A DNA stretch of 64,000 nucleotides from Pedobacter sp. ISL-64 (lineage in GTDB: Bacteria > Bacteroidota > Bacteroidia > Sphingobacteriales > Sphingobacteriaceae). The notes below the pieces were generated by a model, which saw nothing but the letters and a program-made list of their open reading frames with translations, was not told where the DNA came from and did not search any database. This document shows positions 7,437 through 16,903 of this stretch, piece after piece. Every line of letters starts with the position of its first letter. Within the stretch, counting starts at the first letter, position 1. The position numbers and the translations under genes are program-made. The stretch lies in NCBI RefSeq assembly GCF_018613605.1, contig NZ_JAGGPU010000016.1:62001-126000 (forward strand). The letters run 5' to 3'.

Positions 7437-10400
7437 CTTATTAAATATATTACACCCGTTTTCTTTGGAGGAGATGAATCGTAAGTCATTCCTTTCCAAT
7501 CGCTGCCATTGATAAATTTTATATCTACTTTCCAGTAATAAACGCTTTGTGGTTGTTCTTGTCCCTTATAAGTGCCATCCCAGCCATCCAGTGGGGCCCC
7601 ATCGTCAAGTTTGGTGGTTTCCCAAAGTAACTGCCCCCATTTGTTAAAAACAGACATTTGCCACTCTTTTATGCCGCGGCCTTTTGCTTTGAAGATTTTA
7701 ATCTCGTTTTTCGCACTTGCGGGCATAAATGAATTGGGGATATTTAAGTAACCCGGTACACCAATAATCCGCACCGATTGGAAGGTGCTTGAAGAACAAC
7801 CTTCTTTGTTCAGCACTTTCAGGGTTACATTATAAGTGCCTTCATTGGCATAGGTATGGTTTGGGTTTTGCAGGGTTGATCCCGATCCATCACCAAAAGT
7901 CCATTCCCAGCTTACGGCATCGGTACTGATATCCTTAAAGGCAAATGAATAGTTGGGAATGGATACTTCATTGCCAGGACTAACAGTGAATGTAGCGATT
8001 GGTGGGGCAACAACATGGATAAAATCAGCTATGGTAGTGCTGTTTGTACAGCCTAGTGCATTGGTTGCTGTTAAGGTAACGGTATAATTTTTCCCCTGGT
8101 CATTAAAAGTATGCGTAGGCTCTATAGCGTTGGATATTGGAGAACCATCTCCAAAATCCCAAACATAACCAATAGCACCTGTACTGGTGTTTTTAAACTT
8201 TACGGTAACACCATCACAGCCACTTGTCTTATCTGATGTGAAACTCACAGAAGGTTGTGGCAAAACTTCAACAGTTTCGATTGTTGAAGCATTAGAACAG
8301 TTGTTTGATGCGTATAAGGTAATGGTATATTTTCCAGGTTGGGTAAATGTATGTGATATGGTTTCGGGTGCAGTATGGGTTACTGTAGTGCTTCCATCGC
8401 CAAAATCGTAAACAAAAGTGCTGGCACCTTTGGTATTGTTAAAGAAATCGACTTTTAAAGGTGCACAACCTTTAAGTTGGTTGCTGTTTACTACCAATTC
8501 TGGCGTAATGTCATTAGGCGAAACGTGGATAGAATATTGAGACTCATTGCTTCCACATTCATTGGTTGCGGTCATTTTTACAATGTAATCTCTCACAGCC
8601 AAAGTGGTATAAGTATGGCTTACACTATTTTTATCTGTAACGGTTAAAGGTGCTGAACCATCACCAAAATCGTAGGTATAGCTGGTATAATTTCCAGGGG
8701 AAGTATTGCTAAAGGTAACAGGGAGAGGGGAGCAGCCTGTTGTTTTATCAGGAGAAAAAACGGAAACCGGCTTTGCTTTTACTAATACGGTTGAGGTTTG
8801 CGTGGTGGTGCCGCAGGCGGTAGTTGCCTTTAAAGTAACGTTATAAGTAAGATCTTTTCCTGTTGGGTCTGGCTGGTAGGTAACCGCTGGCGGCTGAGCC
8901 AAATTTGAAGTGGTGCCGTTTCCGAAATCCCAGTTAAAGGTAGCTGCTGTTAGTGAATTGGAAGTATTGCTAAAAACAACGTTTAAAGGTCCGCAGTCGG
9001 ATGTTGCATTTTGTGTATAGGTGGCGGTTACATTTTGTATTGTGCTAAAAGCATGACTGGTTTCATCGTTATCACAGCCCAGGCTGCTAGTTACGACCAA
9101 TTTGATAATAACACTTTCGTTATCTGTTGCAATGGTATAGCCAGGAAAGGGAATTCCTGTACCAATCTGTACGCCATTAGCAAACCAGGTGTAAGTATTG
9201 TTGCGGTCTGTATAAGGCGTAGCCGATATATTGGTGGCTGTTAAAACAAAGGGCGAACAAGCTTTATCTGTATTAAAAACTAATTCTGCCTTAGCATGTG
9301 GATTAACCGTTATCTTAATCTGGTTGCTTAAATTCTTACTGCAAGGGCCGCTGGCTACCGACCGACGGTAATAAATGCTTACGGTTGGTACTGGAGGTGT
9401 AAAGCTTACACTGTTTGCGCCCAATACATCGCTCCAGGCTGTTCCATTTAAACTCGATTGCCATTGGTACAGGTAAGTTCCGCTGCCACCACTCGGTGTA
9501 GTACCCGTTAAAGCCGCTGCAGGTGCACCGATACAGATGTTTTGATCGGCAGAAATGGTATTGTTGGTTAGGCCTGGTAAAACGATAATCTGTAGCGAAT
9601 TACTAATTGAAGTACAGATGGTGCTGTTCACTAATCTTCTGAAATAAGTTGAGGAGCTTACAATTAGGCTTAAGTCTTTGTTGATGGCCGAAGGAATATT
9701 GCTCCAGGTATTTCCATCGGTACTGCTCTGCCATTGGTAGGCAAATATTCCCGTCCCGCCAGTAGGCGTATCGCCCGTAATGCCGATGCTTTGGCCTGCA
9801 CAAACTGGTGCTGATGATGCAATAATATTATTAGTAACAGGTGAGTAATAAGTAACCGTTACATCATCTACGGATGGGGGGCAGCCGTTAAAACCAGAAA
9901 TGGTCCACCTGAAAGTATAAGTCTGGCCTGGTACCAAACCAGTAACCGTGGTGTTGTACAGTGTAGGGTCGGTTATGGTAATGCCAGTTTGTGCTGATGT
10001 TAAAGTCCAAGTACCGCTGTTGGGTGAAGGATTGTTCCCATTTAAGGTAATGCCATTTCCACTGCACAAGTTTTGATCTGCGCCTGCATTTGCCGCAACG
10101 GTACCAGGATTTACTGTGATGGTAGTTGAGGTTGATATGGCTTCTGCACAGCTACCACTTTGTACTATTGCACGGTACTGTGTGCTTATAGTGAGGTTAG
10201 AAAACACATAGGGATTTGTTGTTGATGTAACGGTAGACCAGTTAACCCCGTTATCAATAGATCTTTCCCAACGGATAATATTTCCAACCTGTCCTGTTAA
10301 ATTGATGTTTCCGTTATTTGCACCCGCACATACATTTACGTCGCCTGTGCTTGTACCACCAACACTGAGCGGGTTAACAGTGAGCTGAACATCATCACTG

Positions 10401-13369
10401 GATGTAGAACAGTTGGTGTCGCTTATCGTCCATCTAAGGGTATAAGTATTTCCTGCCTGTAAACCATTAATTGTTGTATTGCCTTGAGTATCATCAGCAA
10501 AAGTTACGGCTGTTGGCGCAGTAACGATTGTCCATTTGCCTGTGCCAACTATTGGTGTATTTCCTTTTAAGGTGTAAGTGCTGGCATTGCAGATCGCTTC
10601 ATCCGGGCCGGCATTTGGCAGTGTTGCGCTTGGCAAAACCATAATGGTAATACTGGCGGGGGTACCTGGGCAGCCATTTGTAGATACAGGCGTAATGGTG
10701 TAAGTTACCGTAGCAGGGGTGGTGCCTGAATTGGTTAAAATATCGTTGATCTGCATCCCTGCTGATGCCACTGCTCTATTGCTATTTCCGGTTATTGCCC
10801 CGGTTATCGCACTGGTATAGGTATAATTTATGCCAGTTAGATTTGCTGATAGCGTAATGGCTGATGAGGTGGCATTACAAATTGTTGGATTCGGTGCCGT
10901 TGCTGTTGCAATGGGATTGGGCTTAACCACAATAAGTAATAAGAATGGTGTTCCATCGCAACCCTCTAAATGAGGTGTTATGGTATAGGTAACATTTGCA
11001 TCTGCATTAAGATCAGCATTGGTGAGTACATCATTAATATCCCCGGTTCCAGTTGTTGTGTAGCCAGAGGCAGATGCTGTTCCTGTAGCCGTCCAGGTAT
11101 AAGTAACGCCTGTTGCCGCAGAAGTTGGTGTGTAGGTCTCGCTATTGCCCGTGCAAATGGTTTTAGTTGCTGCACTCGTTAAGCTGATGTTGGGTTTTAT
11201 TTTTAAAATAATATCATCATCGATCTGGTTACAAGGTGCCGCCAATGCCGTTGTTACCCTTAATTTTAAAGTAACTATACCCGCTGTTTTCTCTGCTGCG
11301 GTCGGGATGTATGTTGCATTTAAATCGTTTCTGCTCGGTGTAAAGGTTCCCGATCCACCAATCCAGCTTTGCGTGGTAGTAGCGCCTGTTATGGTACCGC
11401 TTAGGGTAAAGCCGGGATCATTATAGCAGATACTTTGGTCTAACCCAGCATTTACAACAGGAGCTGTACTAAAGGTTACTTTTTGAGTGCTGGTTACGGT
11501 ACCACAGTTATTTTTATGTGTAACAGAGATCGTATAAGTATCGTAATTATCAAACTTAATCGATGGGTATTTGGTATTGGCAGTTGTACCTCCGGTAAAG
11601 CTGTAAGTGCCCGATCCTGATGGTGTAACCGTCCAGGTGTAGGTATCGGGTAAATCTTGGGTGGTGCCCGTAATTGAGGTTTTGGTTGGCCCTGTTGTGG
11701 TATTGTTAAAATCGTAAGTAGCGAGGTTACACAGCGTGATATCAGGCGAAAGTGTAGCTGTCGGGCTTTCATTTACCACAACAGTTTGCGGCAGACTGGT
11801 AATCACACCGCAAGATGGCGTAGTAATGTTTAAGGTGATGGTATAAGTGCCCGGATTAATAAAGTTGAATACTGGTTCTTTACTTGTTGCGTCTGTACCT
11901 CCTGTAAAACCAACTGCTGGAGAAACCGACCAAAAGTAATTATTGGCGGCTTCGCATATATTATCCAAAACTGAAAGATCAGACGCTTTTAACGTTGTTC
12001 CGGCACAGGTTGTATTGGATAGTAAACTAAAGGCAGGCTTGGGTGGATCTTGAATACAAATGGTCATTTCTACAGGATCGGCATCACACTCACCAGTAAT
12101 ATTTTTAGATTCTAATCTGATGATATGCGCTCCGTGTGTTGGAAAACTGTAAACTAAATTAAATGATTTTGGTTTATCAGCCGCTTTAATCACGCCATCA
12201 ACATACCAGTTATAGGTTACATTATTTGGGGTACAGGCTGGTGTATTGGTATTCGGATTTTCGCCCAAAAGGGAGGTATTAACAAATGTGATATTGGCAT
12301 TTGTACAGCCCGGTGTATTAAAGGTAAATGAGTTTATCGGTTTTACCACTACCTTGGCCGAAGAAGAAACAGGTGTCCCCATTGTAGAACAGAAAGCATT
12401 TGATACCCTAATGGATACATCAAAAGCGTTGTAAATTGTGCCAGCACTGGATGTAGAAACACTTCCGCAAGATGATTTGGTGTAAGGGTGCGTTACCTTG
12501 CCGCCATTGGCAATAATTTCGCAAAGGGTGTGGGTCGTTGTAGCCTGGTCACCCCATGTGATAGTATAAATATCTCCGGGGAAATTATTTTGTATGCCCG
12601 AAGTTGAAGTAACATCAACATTAAAGGTAAAATCAGCAGATGGTAAACATAACACCGTATTTCCGGTGTTAGCAAAAGCTGTTATCGCTTTGTTGTTGAT
12701 CAGCAGATAGGCTTTTGTAGCCACAGCGCCATTTGGCATCACCGCTTTGGTGTAAATGGTGTAATGTGCTTGTTGGGCAGTAAAGGTCTGTATTGCCGTA
12801 GGAAAAGAGATTGGCGGCAAGTTTCCGCCGCTTACTTCATCGGTAATGGTTGCGGTAACGGTACTGTTTGCTGTAGATTCATTTGTGAGGGAGAAAGAAT
12901 TATTGGCTCTACTGATACAGGTACCAAAGGTTTCGTCGTTTGCTGCATTTAACAAAGTTGAACTTAGCTTGGCCTCAACCGCTGCTCCTGCCTTTACTTC
13001 AAATGTCGACGAGGCCGCGCTTATGGATGCCGGATTGGTTGATTTTACCCTTACCCTGTATCCTGTGCCCGGTGTAATGCCTGTAGGGAGTAATCCGTTT
13101 ATGTAAGTGCTATAAAAGCCAGCATAAGTGCCGATAAGTGTTTCAGTACCAAAATTTCCATTTTGATCTGATAAGTACAGTTGAAATTGATTAGCCTGGG
13201 ATATGCAGCTGGTAGGTACAGTAAAAGGAACCGCAATCGTACTGCCAGGTGTAAACGGTCCAGGATCTACTGTGCCAATATTAACTTGGGCAAAACTTGT
13301 TGACGTACACAAAAATGCCCCAAAAAATAGGACAAGAAAAAGCCATTTCCTTTTACAACGAATCTTCAT
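7433..13369 (-). CDS. Giant PKD-rich secreted protein with gliding-associated C-terminal domain
   Basis: This 1978-residue protein has a signal peptide (roughly residues 1-27, ending TSFAQ), a long array of Ig-like and PKD-like modules, and a terminal domain of about 100 residues. PKD domains are clearest in the last third, with repeated FGDGS motifs such as YDFGDGSAPL, YDFGDGSTTV, WDFGDGSPIS and WTFGDGSGST, each followed by HTY or HTF. The middle contains shorter modules with paired lines such as TYTITPHLEGCDGTP and TYTITPVSTNGCPGTP. The C-terminus (YLNIPNSFMPA..., FNKWGQLLWET, GWDGTYKGQ, YYWKVDI) is the CHU_C / gliding motility-associated domain that directs export by the type IX system. 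The following PorP/SprF-like gene overlaps by 4 bp. It is likely a surface adhesin; the ligand is unknown. Confidence 0.92.
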   Translation of the reverse strand: MKIRCKRKWLFLVLFFGAFLCTSTSFAQVNIGTVDPGPFTPGSTIAVPFTVPTSCISQANQFQLYLSDQNGNFGTETLIGTYAGFYSTYINGLLPTGITPGTGYRVRVKSTNPASISAASSTFEVKAGAAVEAKLSSTLLNAANDETFGTCISRANNSFSLTNESTANSTVTATITDEVSGGNLPPISFPTAIQTFTAQQAHYTIYTKAVMPNGAVATKAYLLINNKAITAFANTGNTVLCLPSADFTFNVDVTSTSGIQNNFPGDIYTITWGDQATTTHTLCEIIANGGKVTHPYTKSSCGSVSTSSAGTIYNAFDVSIRVSNAFCSTMGTPVSSSAKVVVKPINSFTFNTPGCTNANITFVNTSLLGENPNTNTPACTPNNVTYNWYVDGVIKAADKPKSFNLVYSFPTHGAHIIRLESKNITGECDADPVEMTICIQDPPKPAFSLLSNTTCAGTTLKASDLSVLDNICEAANNYFWSVSPAVGFTGGTDATSKEPVFNFINPGTYTITLNITTPSCGVITSLPQTVVVNESPTATLSPDITLCNLATYDFNNTTTGPTKTSITGTTQDLPDTYTWTVTPSGSGTYSFTGGTTANTKYPSIKFDNYDTYTISVTHKNNCGTVTSTQKVTFSTAPVVNAGLDQSICYNDPGFTLSGTITGATTTQSWIGGSGTFTPSRNDLNATYIPTAAEKTAGIVTLKLRVTTALAAPCNQIDDDIILKIKPNISLTSAATKTICTGNSETYTPTSAATGVTYTWTATGTASASGYTTTGTGDINDVLTNADLNADANVTYTITPHLEGCDGTPFLLLIVVKPNPIATATAPNPTICNATSSAITLSANLTGINYTYTSAITGAITGNSNRAVASAGMQINDILTNSGTTPATVTYTITPVSTNGCPGTPASITIMVLPSATLPNAGPDEAICNASTYTLKGNTPIVGTGKWTIVTAPTAVTFADDTQGNTTINGLQAGNTYTLRWTISDTNCSTSSDDVQLTVNPLSVGGTSTGDVNVCAGANNGNINLTGQVGNIIRWERSIDNGVNWSTVTSTTNPYVFSNLTISTQYRAIVQSGSCAEAISTSTTITVNPGTVAANAGADQNLCSGNGITLNGNNPSPNSGTWTLTSAQTGITITDPTLYNTTVTGLVPGQTYTFRWTISGFNGCPPSVDDVTVTYYSPVTNNIIASSAPVCAGQSIGITGDTPTGGTGIFAYQWQSSTDGNTWSNIPSAINKDLSLIVSSSTYFRRLVNSTICTSISNSLQIIVLPGLTNNTISADQNICIGAPAAALTGTTPSGGSGTYLYQWQSSLNGTAWSDVLGANSVSFTPPVPTVSIYYRRSVASGPCSKNLSNQIKITVNPHAKAELVFNTDKACSPFVLTATNISATPYTDRNNTYTWFANGVQIGTGIPFPGYTIATDNESVIIKLVVTSSLGCDNDETSHAFSTIQNVTATYTQNATSDCGPLNVVFSNTSNSLTAATFNWDFGNGTTSNLAQPPAVTYQPDPTGKDLTYNVTLKATTACGTTTQTSTVLVKAKPVSVFSPDKTTGCSPLPVTFSNTSPGNYTSYTYDFGDGSAPLTVTDKNSVSHTYTTLAVRDYIVKMTATNECGSNESQYSIHVSPNDITPELVVNSNQLKGCAPLKVDFFNNTKGASTFVYDFGDGSTTVTHTAPETISHTFTQPGKYTITLYASNNCSNASTIETVEVLPQPSVSFTSDKTSGCDGVTVKFKNTSTGAIGYVWDFGDGSPISNAIEPTHTFNDQGKNYTVTLTATNALGCTNSTTIADFIHVVAPPIATFTVSPGNEVSIPNYSFAFKDISTDAVSWEWTFGDGSGSTLQNPNHTYANEGTYNVTLKVLNKEGCSSSTFQSVRIIGVPGYLNIPNSFMPASAKNEIKIFKAKGRGIKEWQMSVFNKWGQLLWETTKLDDGAPLDGWDGTYKGQEQPQSVYYWKVDIKFINGSDWKGMTYDSSPPKKTGVIYLIR

Positions 13370-13593
13370 AAATCTCTAACACTAAGGAATGATTTTATTG
13401 CGTTCCGGAAGCTTTGTTAGTGAACCTTGCTTTAATCCAATCTCAGAAATGAGTACTGGGCCTAAGACGCGTCAATAAATATTCGTTGCAAAGAACGTGG
13501 TTTTTGTACTACGCTTATAAAACTTTACACCAACATCAACTAAATGAATGGGTTATAGAATCGATAAAGCTTCGTTTTTGCTGTAATAAGGCA

Positions 13594-13628
13594 TAAAAAA
13601 ACCCCCAAGGTCTTATACCTTGAGGGTG
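13594..13628 (-). terminator. Intrinsic terminator of groES-groEL
   Basis: On the minus strand ACCCTCAAGGT pairs with ACCTTGGGGGT (one G-U pair), followed by a T run (A run at 13594-13600 on the plus strand). It lies about 37 bp past the groEL stop codon. Confidence 0.85.
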
Positions 13629-13664
13629 TATTTTTACACGAAATAATTTCGCTATAGAATGGTA

Positions 13665-15299
13665 TTACATCATACCACCCATGCCACCGCCGCCCATTGG
13701 AGGCATTGGAGCACCACCTTCTTCAGGTTCGTCTGCTAAAACAACTTCAGTAGTTAATAACATCGCTGCAATAGACGCTGCATTTTCTAACGCTACACGG
13801 CTTACTTTAGTTGGATCGATAACACCAGCACCAATTAAGTTTTCGTAAACATCAGTACGTGCATTGTAACCGAAATCAGCCTTACCTTCTTTAACTTTTT
13901 GAACTACGATAGAACCTTCAATACCTGCGTTTTCGCAAATCTGACGTAATGGCTCTTCGATAGCACGACGGATGATCTGGATACCAGTGTTTTCATCTTC
14001 ATTAGCACCTTTTAAGTTAGCTAAAGCTTCTACTGCACGGATGAAAGCAACACCACCACCAGCAACAATACCTTCTTCTACAGCCGCACGGGTTGCATGT
14101 AAAGCATCATCAACACGGTCTTTTTTCTCTTTCATTTCAATCTCACTAGCAGCACCTACGTAAAGAACTGCAACACCGCCAGCTAATTTAGCCAAACGCT
14201 CTTGTAATTTTTCTTTATCGTAATCAGATGTAGTCGTTTCGATCTGAGATTTAATTTGGCTAACACGTGATTTAATATCATCTGAGTTACCAGCACCGTT
14301 AATTACGGTTGTATTGTCTTTATCAACAACAACTTTCTCAGCAGAACCTAAATAAGTTAAATCAGCATTTTCTAATTTGTAACCTCTTTCTTCTGATACC
14401 ACAATACCACCTGTTAAGATCGCGATGTCTTCTAACATTGCTTTTCTTCTATCACCAAAACCTGGAGCTTTAACAGCAACAACTTTTAACGAACCGCGGA
14501 TTTTGTTAACTACCAATGTTGCTAAAGCTTCGCCATCTAAATCTTCAGAAATGATAACCAATGGTTTGCCAGTTTGAACAGTTTTTTCTAAAACCGGTAA
14601 CAATTCTTTCATGTTACTGATTTTTTTGTCGTAGATTAAAATGTAAGGATTTTCTAATTCAGCTTCCATTTTATCCGCATTGGTAACAAAGTATGGAGAT
14701 AAATAACCTCTGTCAAATTGCATACCTTCAACTGTTTTAACTTCAGTTTCGGTACCTTTTGCTTCTTCAACCGTAATTACACCATCTTTACCAACTTTGC
14801 TCATTGCCTCAGCAATTAACGAACCGATAACTTCGTCGTTGTTAGCCGAGATAGAGGCAACCTGTTTAATTTTATTGTTATCATCACCAACCGCTTGTGA
14901 TTGAGATTTTAAGTTTTCTACAACAGCAGCAACCGCTTTGTCAATGCCACGTTTTAAATCCATTGGGTTTGCACCAGCAGCAACGTTTTTAATACCTGTA
15001 GTAATAATTGCCTGAGCCAATACAGTTGCAGTAGTAGTACCATCACCAGCAATATCAGCTGTTTTTGAAGCTACTTCTTTAACCATTTGAGCACCCATGT
15101 TCTCAACGGCATCTTTCAATTCGATTTCTTTTGCAACGGTAACACCATCTTTAGTGATTGCTGGTGAACCGAATTTTTTATCGATAATTACGTTACGTCC
15201 TTTTGGACCTAATGTTACTTTCACTGCATTTGCAAGAATATCAACACCTCTTTTCAGGGCATCACGAGCTTCTACGTTATATTTTACTTGTTTTGACAT
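13665..15299 (-). CDS. groL: Chaperonin GroEL (60 kDa)
   Basis: GroEL forms the double-ring ATP-driven folding chamber in the cytoplasm with GroES as its lid. At 544 residues it is standard length. Diagnostic stretches include VKVTLGPKGRNVIIDKKFG, the ATP-binding GDGTTTATVLAQAI, VEEGIVAGGGVAFIRA, and the flexible GGM-rich C-terminus (MPPMGGGGMGGMM). It lies downstream of groES on the same strand, with a 121-bp gap, in the usual groES-groEL order, and ends in a strong terminator. Confidence 0.99.
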   Translation of the reverse strand: MSKQVKYNVEARDALKRGVDILANAVKVTLGPKGRNVIIDKKFGSPAITKDGVTVAKEIELKDAVENMGAQMVKEVASKTADIAGDGTTTATVLAQAIITTGIKNVAAGANPMDLKRGIDKAVAAVVENLKSQSQAVGDDNNKIKQVASISANNDEVIGSLIAEAMSKVGKDGVITVEEAKGTETEVKTVEGMQFDRGYLSPYFVTNADKMEAELENPYILIYDKKISNMKELLPVLEKTVQTGKPLVIISEDLDGEALATLVVNKIRGSLKVVAVKAPGFGDRRKAMLEDIAILTGGIVVSEERGYKLENADLTYLGSAEKVVVDKDNTTVINGAGNSDDIKSRVSQIKSQIETTTSDYDKEKLQERLAKLAGGVAVLYVGAASEIEMKEKKDRVDDALHATRAAVEEGIVAGGGVAFIRAVEALANLKGANEDENTGIQIIRRAIEEPLRQICENAGIEGSIVVQKVKEGKADFGYNARTDVYENLIGAGVIDPTKVSRVALENAASIAAMLLTTEVVLADEPEEGGAPMPPMGGGGMGGMM

Positions 15300-15420
15300 T
15301 GTTTTTTAAATTTTGAATGATTGTATGAGAGTATGTTTGAGTTTCCCTCATTTAATATTTATTTCTTTGATTTATGCTGAATTCACTCATTGAAACACTG
15401 AGTCATTCAATCATTAATTA

Positions 15421-15711
15421 TTACCCAACAACAGCGTAAATATCAGTTTCGCGCATAATTAAGTAATCTTTACCTTCGTAAGGGAATTCGGTACCACCGT
15501 ATTTACCATAAATTACAACATCGCCAACTTTTACACTCGCTTTTTTACCTTCAGCATCTTCTTCAGAAACAGAAACTACAGTTCCTTTAGATGGTTTCTC
15601 TTTTGCGGTATCAGGGATATACAAACCTGATGCAGTTTTCTCTTCTGCCGCAGCCGGTTCAACTATTACTCTGTTCGAACTGCCAGCAATTGGTTTAAGG
15701 TTTAACGCCAT
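15421..15711 (-). CDS. groS: Co-chaperonin GroES (10 kDa)
   Basis: GroES is the heptameric lid of the GroEL chamber. The 96-residue protein begins MALNLKPIAGSSNRVIVEPAAAEEKTASGLYIPDTAKEKP, containing the mobile loop (EEKTASGLYIPDTAK) that contacts GroEL, and ends KYGGTEFPYEGKDYLIMRETDIYAVVG. It is the first gene of the groES-groEL operon. The 306-bp upstream region contains an imperfect inverted repeat that may take part in heat-shock control, but no CIRCE element. Confidence 0.99.
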   Translation of the reverse strand: MALNLKPIAGSSNRVIVEPAAAEEKTASGLYIPDTAKEKPSKGTVVSVSEEDAEGKKASVKVGDVVIYGKYGGTEFPYEGKDYLIMRETDIYAVVG

Positions 15712-15842
15712 AACTTTTATTATTTTTTATTTTGATTTGAGTTTTTAACTAAGCTTACAATTAACACTTTTTATGCCAAGAGGTTTAGCGGGACAAATTT
15801 TCACCAAACTGTCAAACTTTTCACACTAATTGAGAATGTGGG

Positions 15843-15855
15843 TGTCAGCATGGCA
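15843..15855 (-). promoter_or_regulatory. Imperfect inverted repeat upstream of groES (possible stress operator)
   Basis: On the minus strand the site reads TGCCA-TGC-TGACA, two half-sites (TGYCA type) around a 3-bp centre, 132 bp upstream of the groES start. A canonical CIRCE element (TTAGCACTC-N9-GAGTGCTAA) is absent. A role in heat-shock control is only a guess from position and symmetry. Confidence 0.25.
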
Positions 15856-15938
15856 GTAAGTTTTAATTTTTTTAGCCAAAATATAATATTTAATTCTTAA
15901 GTTTTCCCAAGGGATGAACATCTTTCCTGCAACATAGC

Positions 15939-15972
15939 CCCTGATCCCGAAGCTTCAGGATCAGGGTGACGG
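15939..15972. repeat. Palindromic intergenic repeat (half-core type)
   Basis: CCCTGATCC (15939-15947) and GGATCAGGG (15958-15966) form a perfect 9-bp inverted repeat, followed by TGACGG. The ending CAGGGTGACG matches the right end of the cores at 2259-2325 and 58737-58802. It lies downstream of the DUF4130 gene on the minus strand and could also act as a transcript-end hairpin. Confidence 0.5.
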
Positions 15973-16017
15973 CTCGGACTTAACCTGTATGCTATTAGAG
16001 TTGTCAACTGTTGTTAG

Positions 16018-16782
16018 CTAAATTGGAACTTTCTCTGTTAAATATTTCCAATACCTTTTGGGTACATGCTGTAAATGTAGTTTGGTGTTTTTCCTGGCTA
16101 CAATATTGGCGCTTTTAAAATAATCTTTCCAAAGGGTGGCATATAATGCCTCACTTTCGTCCATTAAAACTGGCGCAAGATTTTGCTTATCTGCACCGTT
16201 GCTAAAGCTGATCGTAATTTCTTCAACGCGTGTTAAATTATAATGTAAGCCATATTTACGCTTTAAATCGTAAATTACCCAAGGCTGATCGGCATAACGG
16301 TTTTTAAAATGATTGGATATTAACGGAAGCACATTAAAATCAGGATCTATATTGGCATAAAATATCCCATCACCAGTTTTTTGAAAACGGATAAATGCTT
16401 CCATTCTGTGTTTTTCCCTTTCTACGCTTTTGGCATATTTAGCCAGTGCAATTACATGCGGATTGCCATAATTACTTTCTGCACCCAATTGATTTTGAAA
16501 AATGTATACGGTAAACTGAAAGAGGTGATTGTAGGCTTCGGGCAGTTCTGATAAATAGGTGCAATAGTATTTGCGCTGCCAATCCTTTTTGAGTTTCTTT
16601 TGCAGCCCTGCCCAAACCCGATCTGCTTTTTCTGCATTGGTGTTAACTGTAAAACTTTCTGCAAAAGCTTCAGGCTGAAAAATTGAAGTAGATTTTAGTA
16701 CAACTTTTCCCGGCTTACGCTCAAACCATTCGAAAACAGCGGTTAATAAACCTTGAAAAGTGCCATCGAAAATGTAGGTCAT
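16018..16782 (-). CDS. DUF4130 / TIGR03915-type putative DNA repair protein
   Basis: This 254-residue protein matches the conserved family annotated as a probable DNA metabolism protein (TIGR03915, DUF4130), which is usually encoded beside a particular radical SAM protein. It begins MTYIFDGTFQGLLTAVFEWFERKP and has the conserved lines MEAFIRFQKTGDGIFYANIDPDFNVLPLISNHF, YADQPWVIYDLKRKYGLHY and LWKDYFKSANIVARKN-LHLQHVPKRYWKYLTEK. In some organisms this domain is fused to a uracil-DNA-glycosylase-like domain; here that extra domain is absent. The radical SAM partner lies upstream on the same strand with a 96-bp repeat in the 121-bp gap. The biochemical activity is not established. Confidence 0.82.
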   Translation of the reverse strand: MTYIFDGTFQGLLTAVFEWFERKPGKVVLKSTSIFQPEAFAESFTVNTNAEKADRVWAGLQKKLKKDWQRKYYCTYLSELPEAYNHLFQFTVYIFQNQLGAESNYGNPHVIALAKYAKSVEREKHRMEAFIRFQKTGDGIFYANIDPDFNVLPLISNHFKNRYADQPWVIYDLKRKYGLHYNLTRVEEITISFSNGADKQNLAPVLMDESEALYATLWKDYFKSANIVARKNTKLHLQHVPKRYWKYLTEKVPI

Positions 16783-16798
16783 ATGATTTTTTTAGGTT

Positions 16799-16894
16799 GG
16801 TCGTTGTCTCGACTGAAGCGTAGTCCCGAACTTTCGGGAGAGAGATCTATAATAGTTTTCTCGACTTCGTTGCACTCCGCTCGAAATGATGACC
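16799..16894. repeat. 96-bp imperfect inverted repeat inside the radical SAM operon
   Basis: The ends GGTCGTTGTCTCGA (16799-16812) and TCGAAATGATGACC (16881-16894) are imperfect inverted repeats. The interior holds a smaller perfect hairpin, CCCGAA-CT-TTCGGG (16825-16838). It occupies most of the gap between the two repair-type genes. Repeats with CTCGACTGAAGCG and CGCTCGAAATGA ends are familiar intergenic elements in Bacteroidota, from memory and not checked here. Confidence 0.6.
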
Positions 16895-16903
16895 TTAGAG
16901 TTT

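Larger units (their letters stand above)
15712..16017. other. 306-bp gap upstream of groES
   Basis: The gap contains the presumptive groES promoter region, which is AT-rich with no exact TANNTTTG match on the minus strand. It also holds an imperfect inverted repeat at 15843-15855 and a palindromic repeat at 15939-15972. I see no gene. Confidence 0.5.

Noticed and set aside
7437..7499. Longer PorP-like start at 7499
   Set aside because: The extra residues overlap the giant gene and destroy the signal peptide; the ATGA overlap at 7433-7436 supports the shorter start.
8187..13106. Several open frames on the plus strand opposite the giant PKD gene
   Set aside because: They are short, have no domain or signal character, and lie inside a well-supported 1978-codon gene.
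15712..16017. A CIRCE element or other classic heat-shock operator before groES
   Set aside because: No TTAGCACTC-N9-GAGTGCTAA or close variant is present; only a weaker inverted repeat was kept as a candidate.
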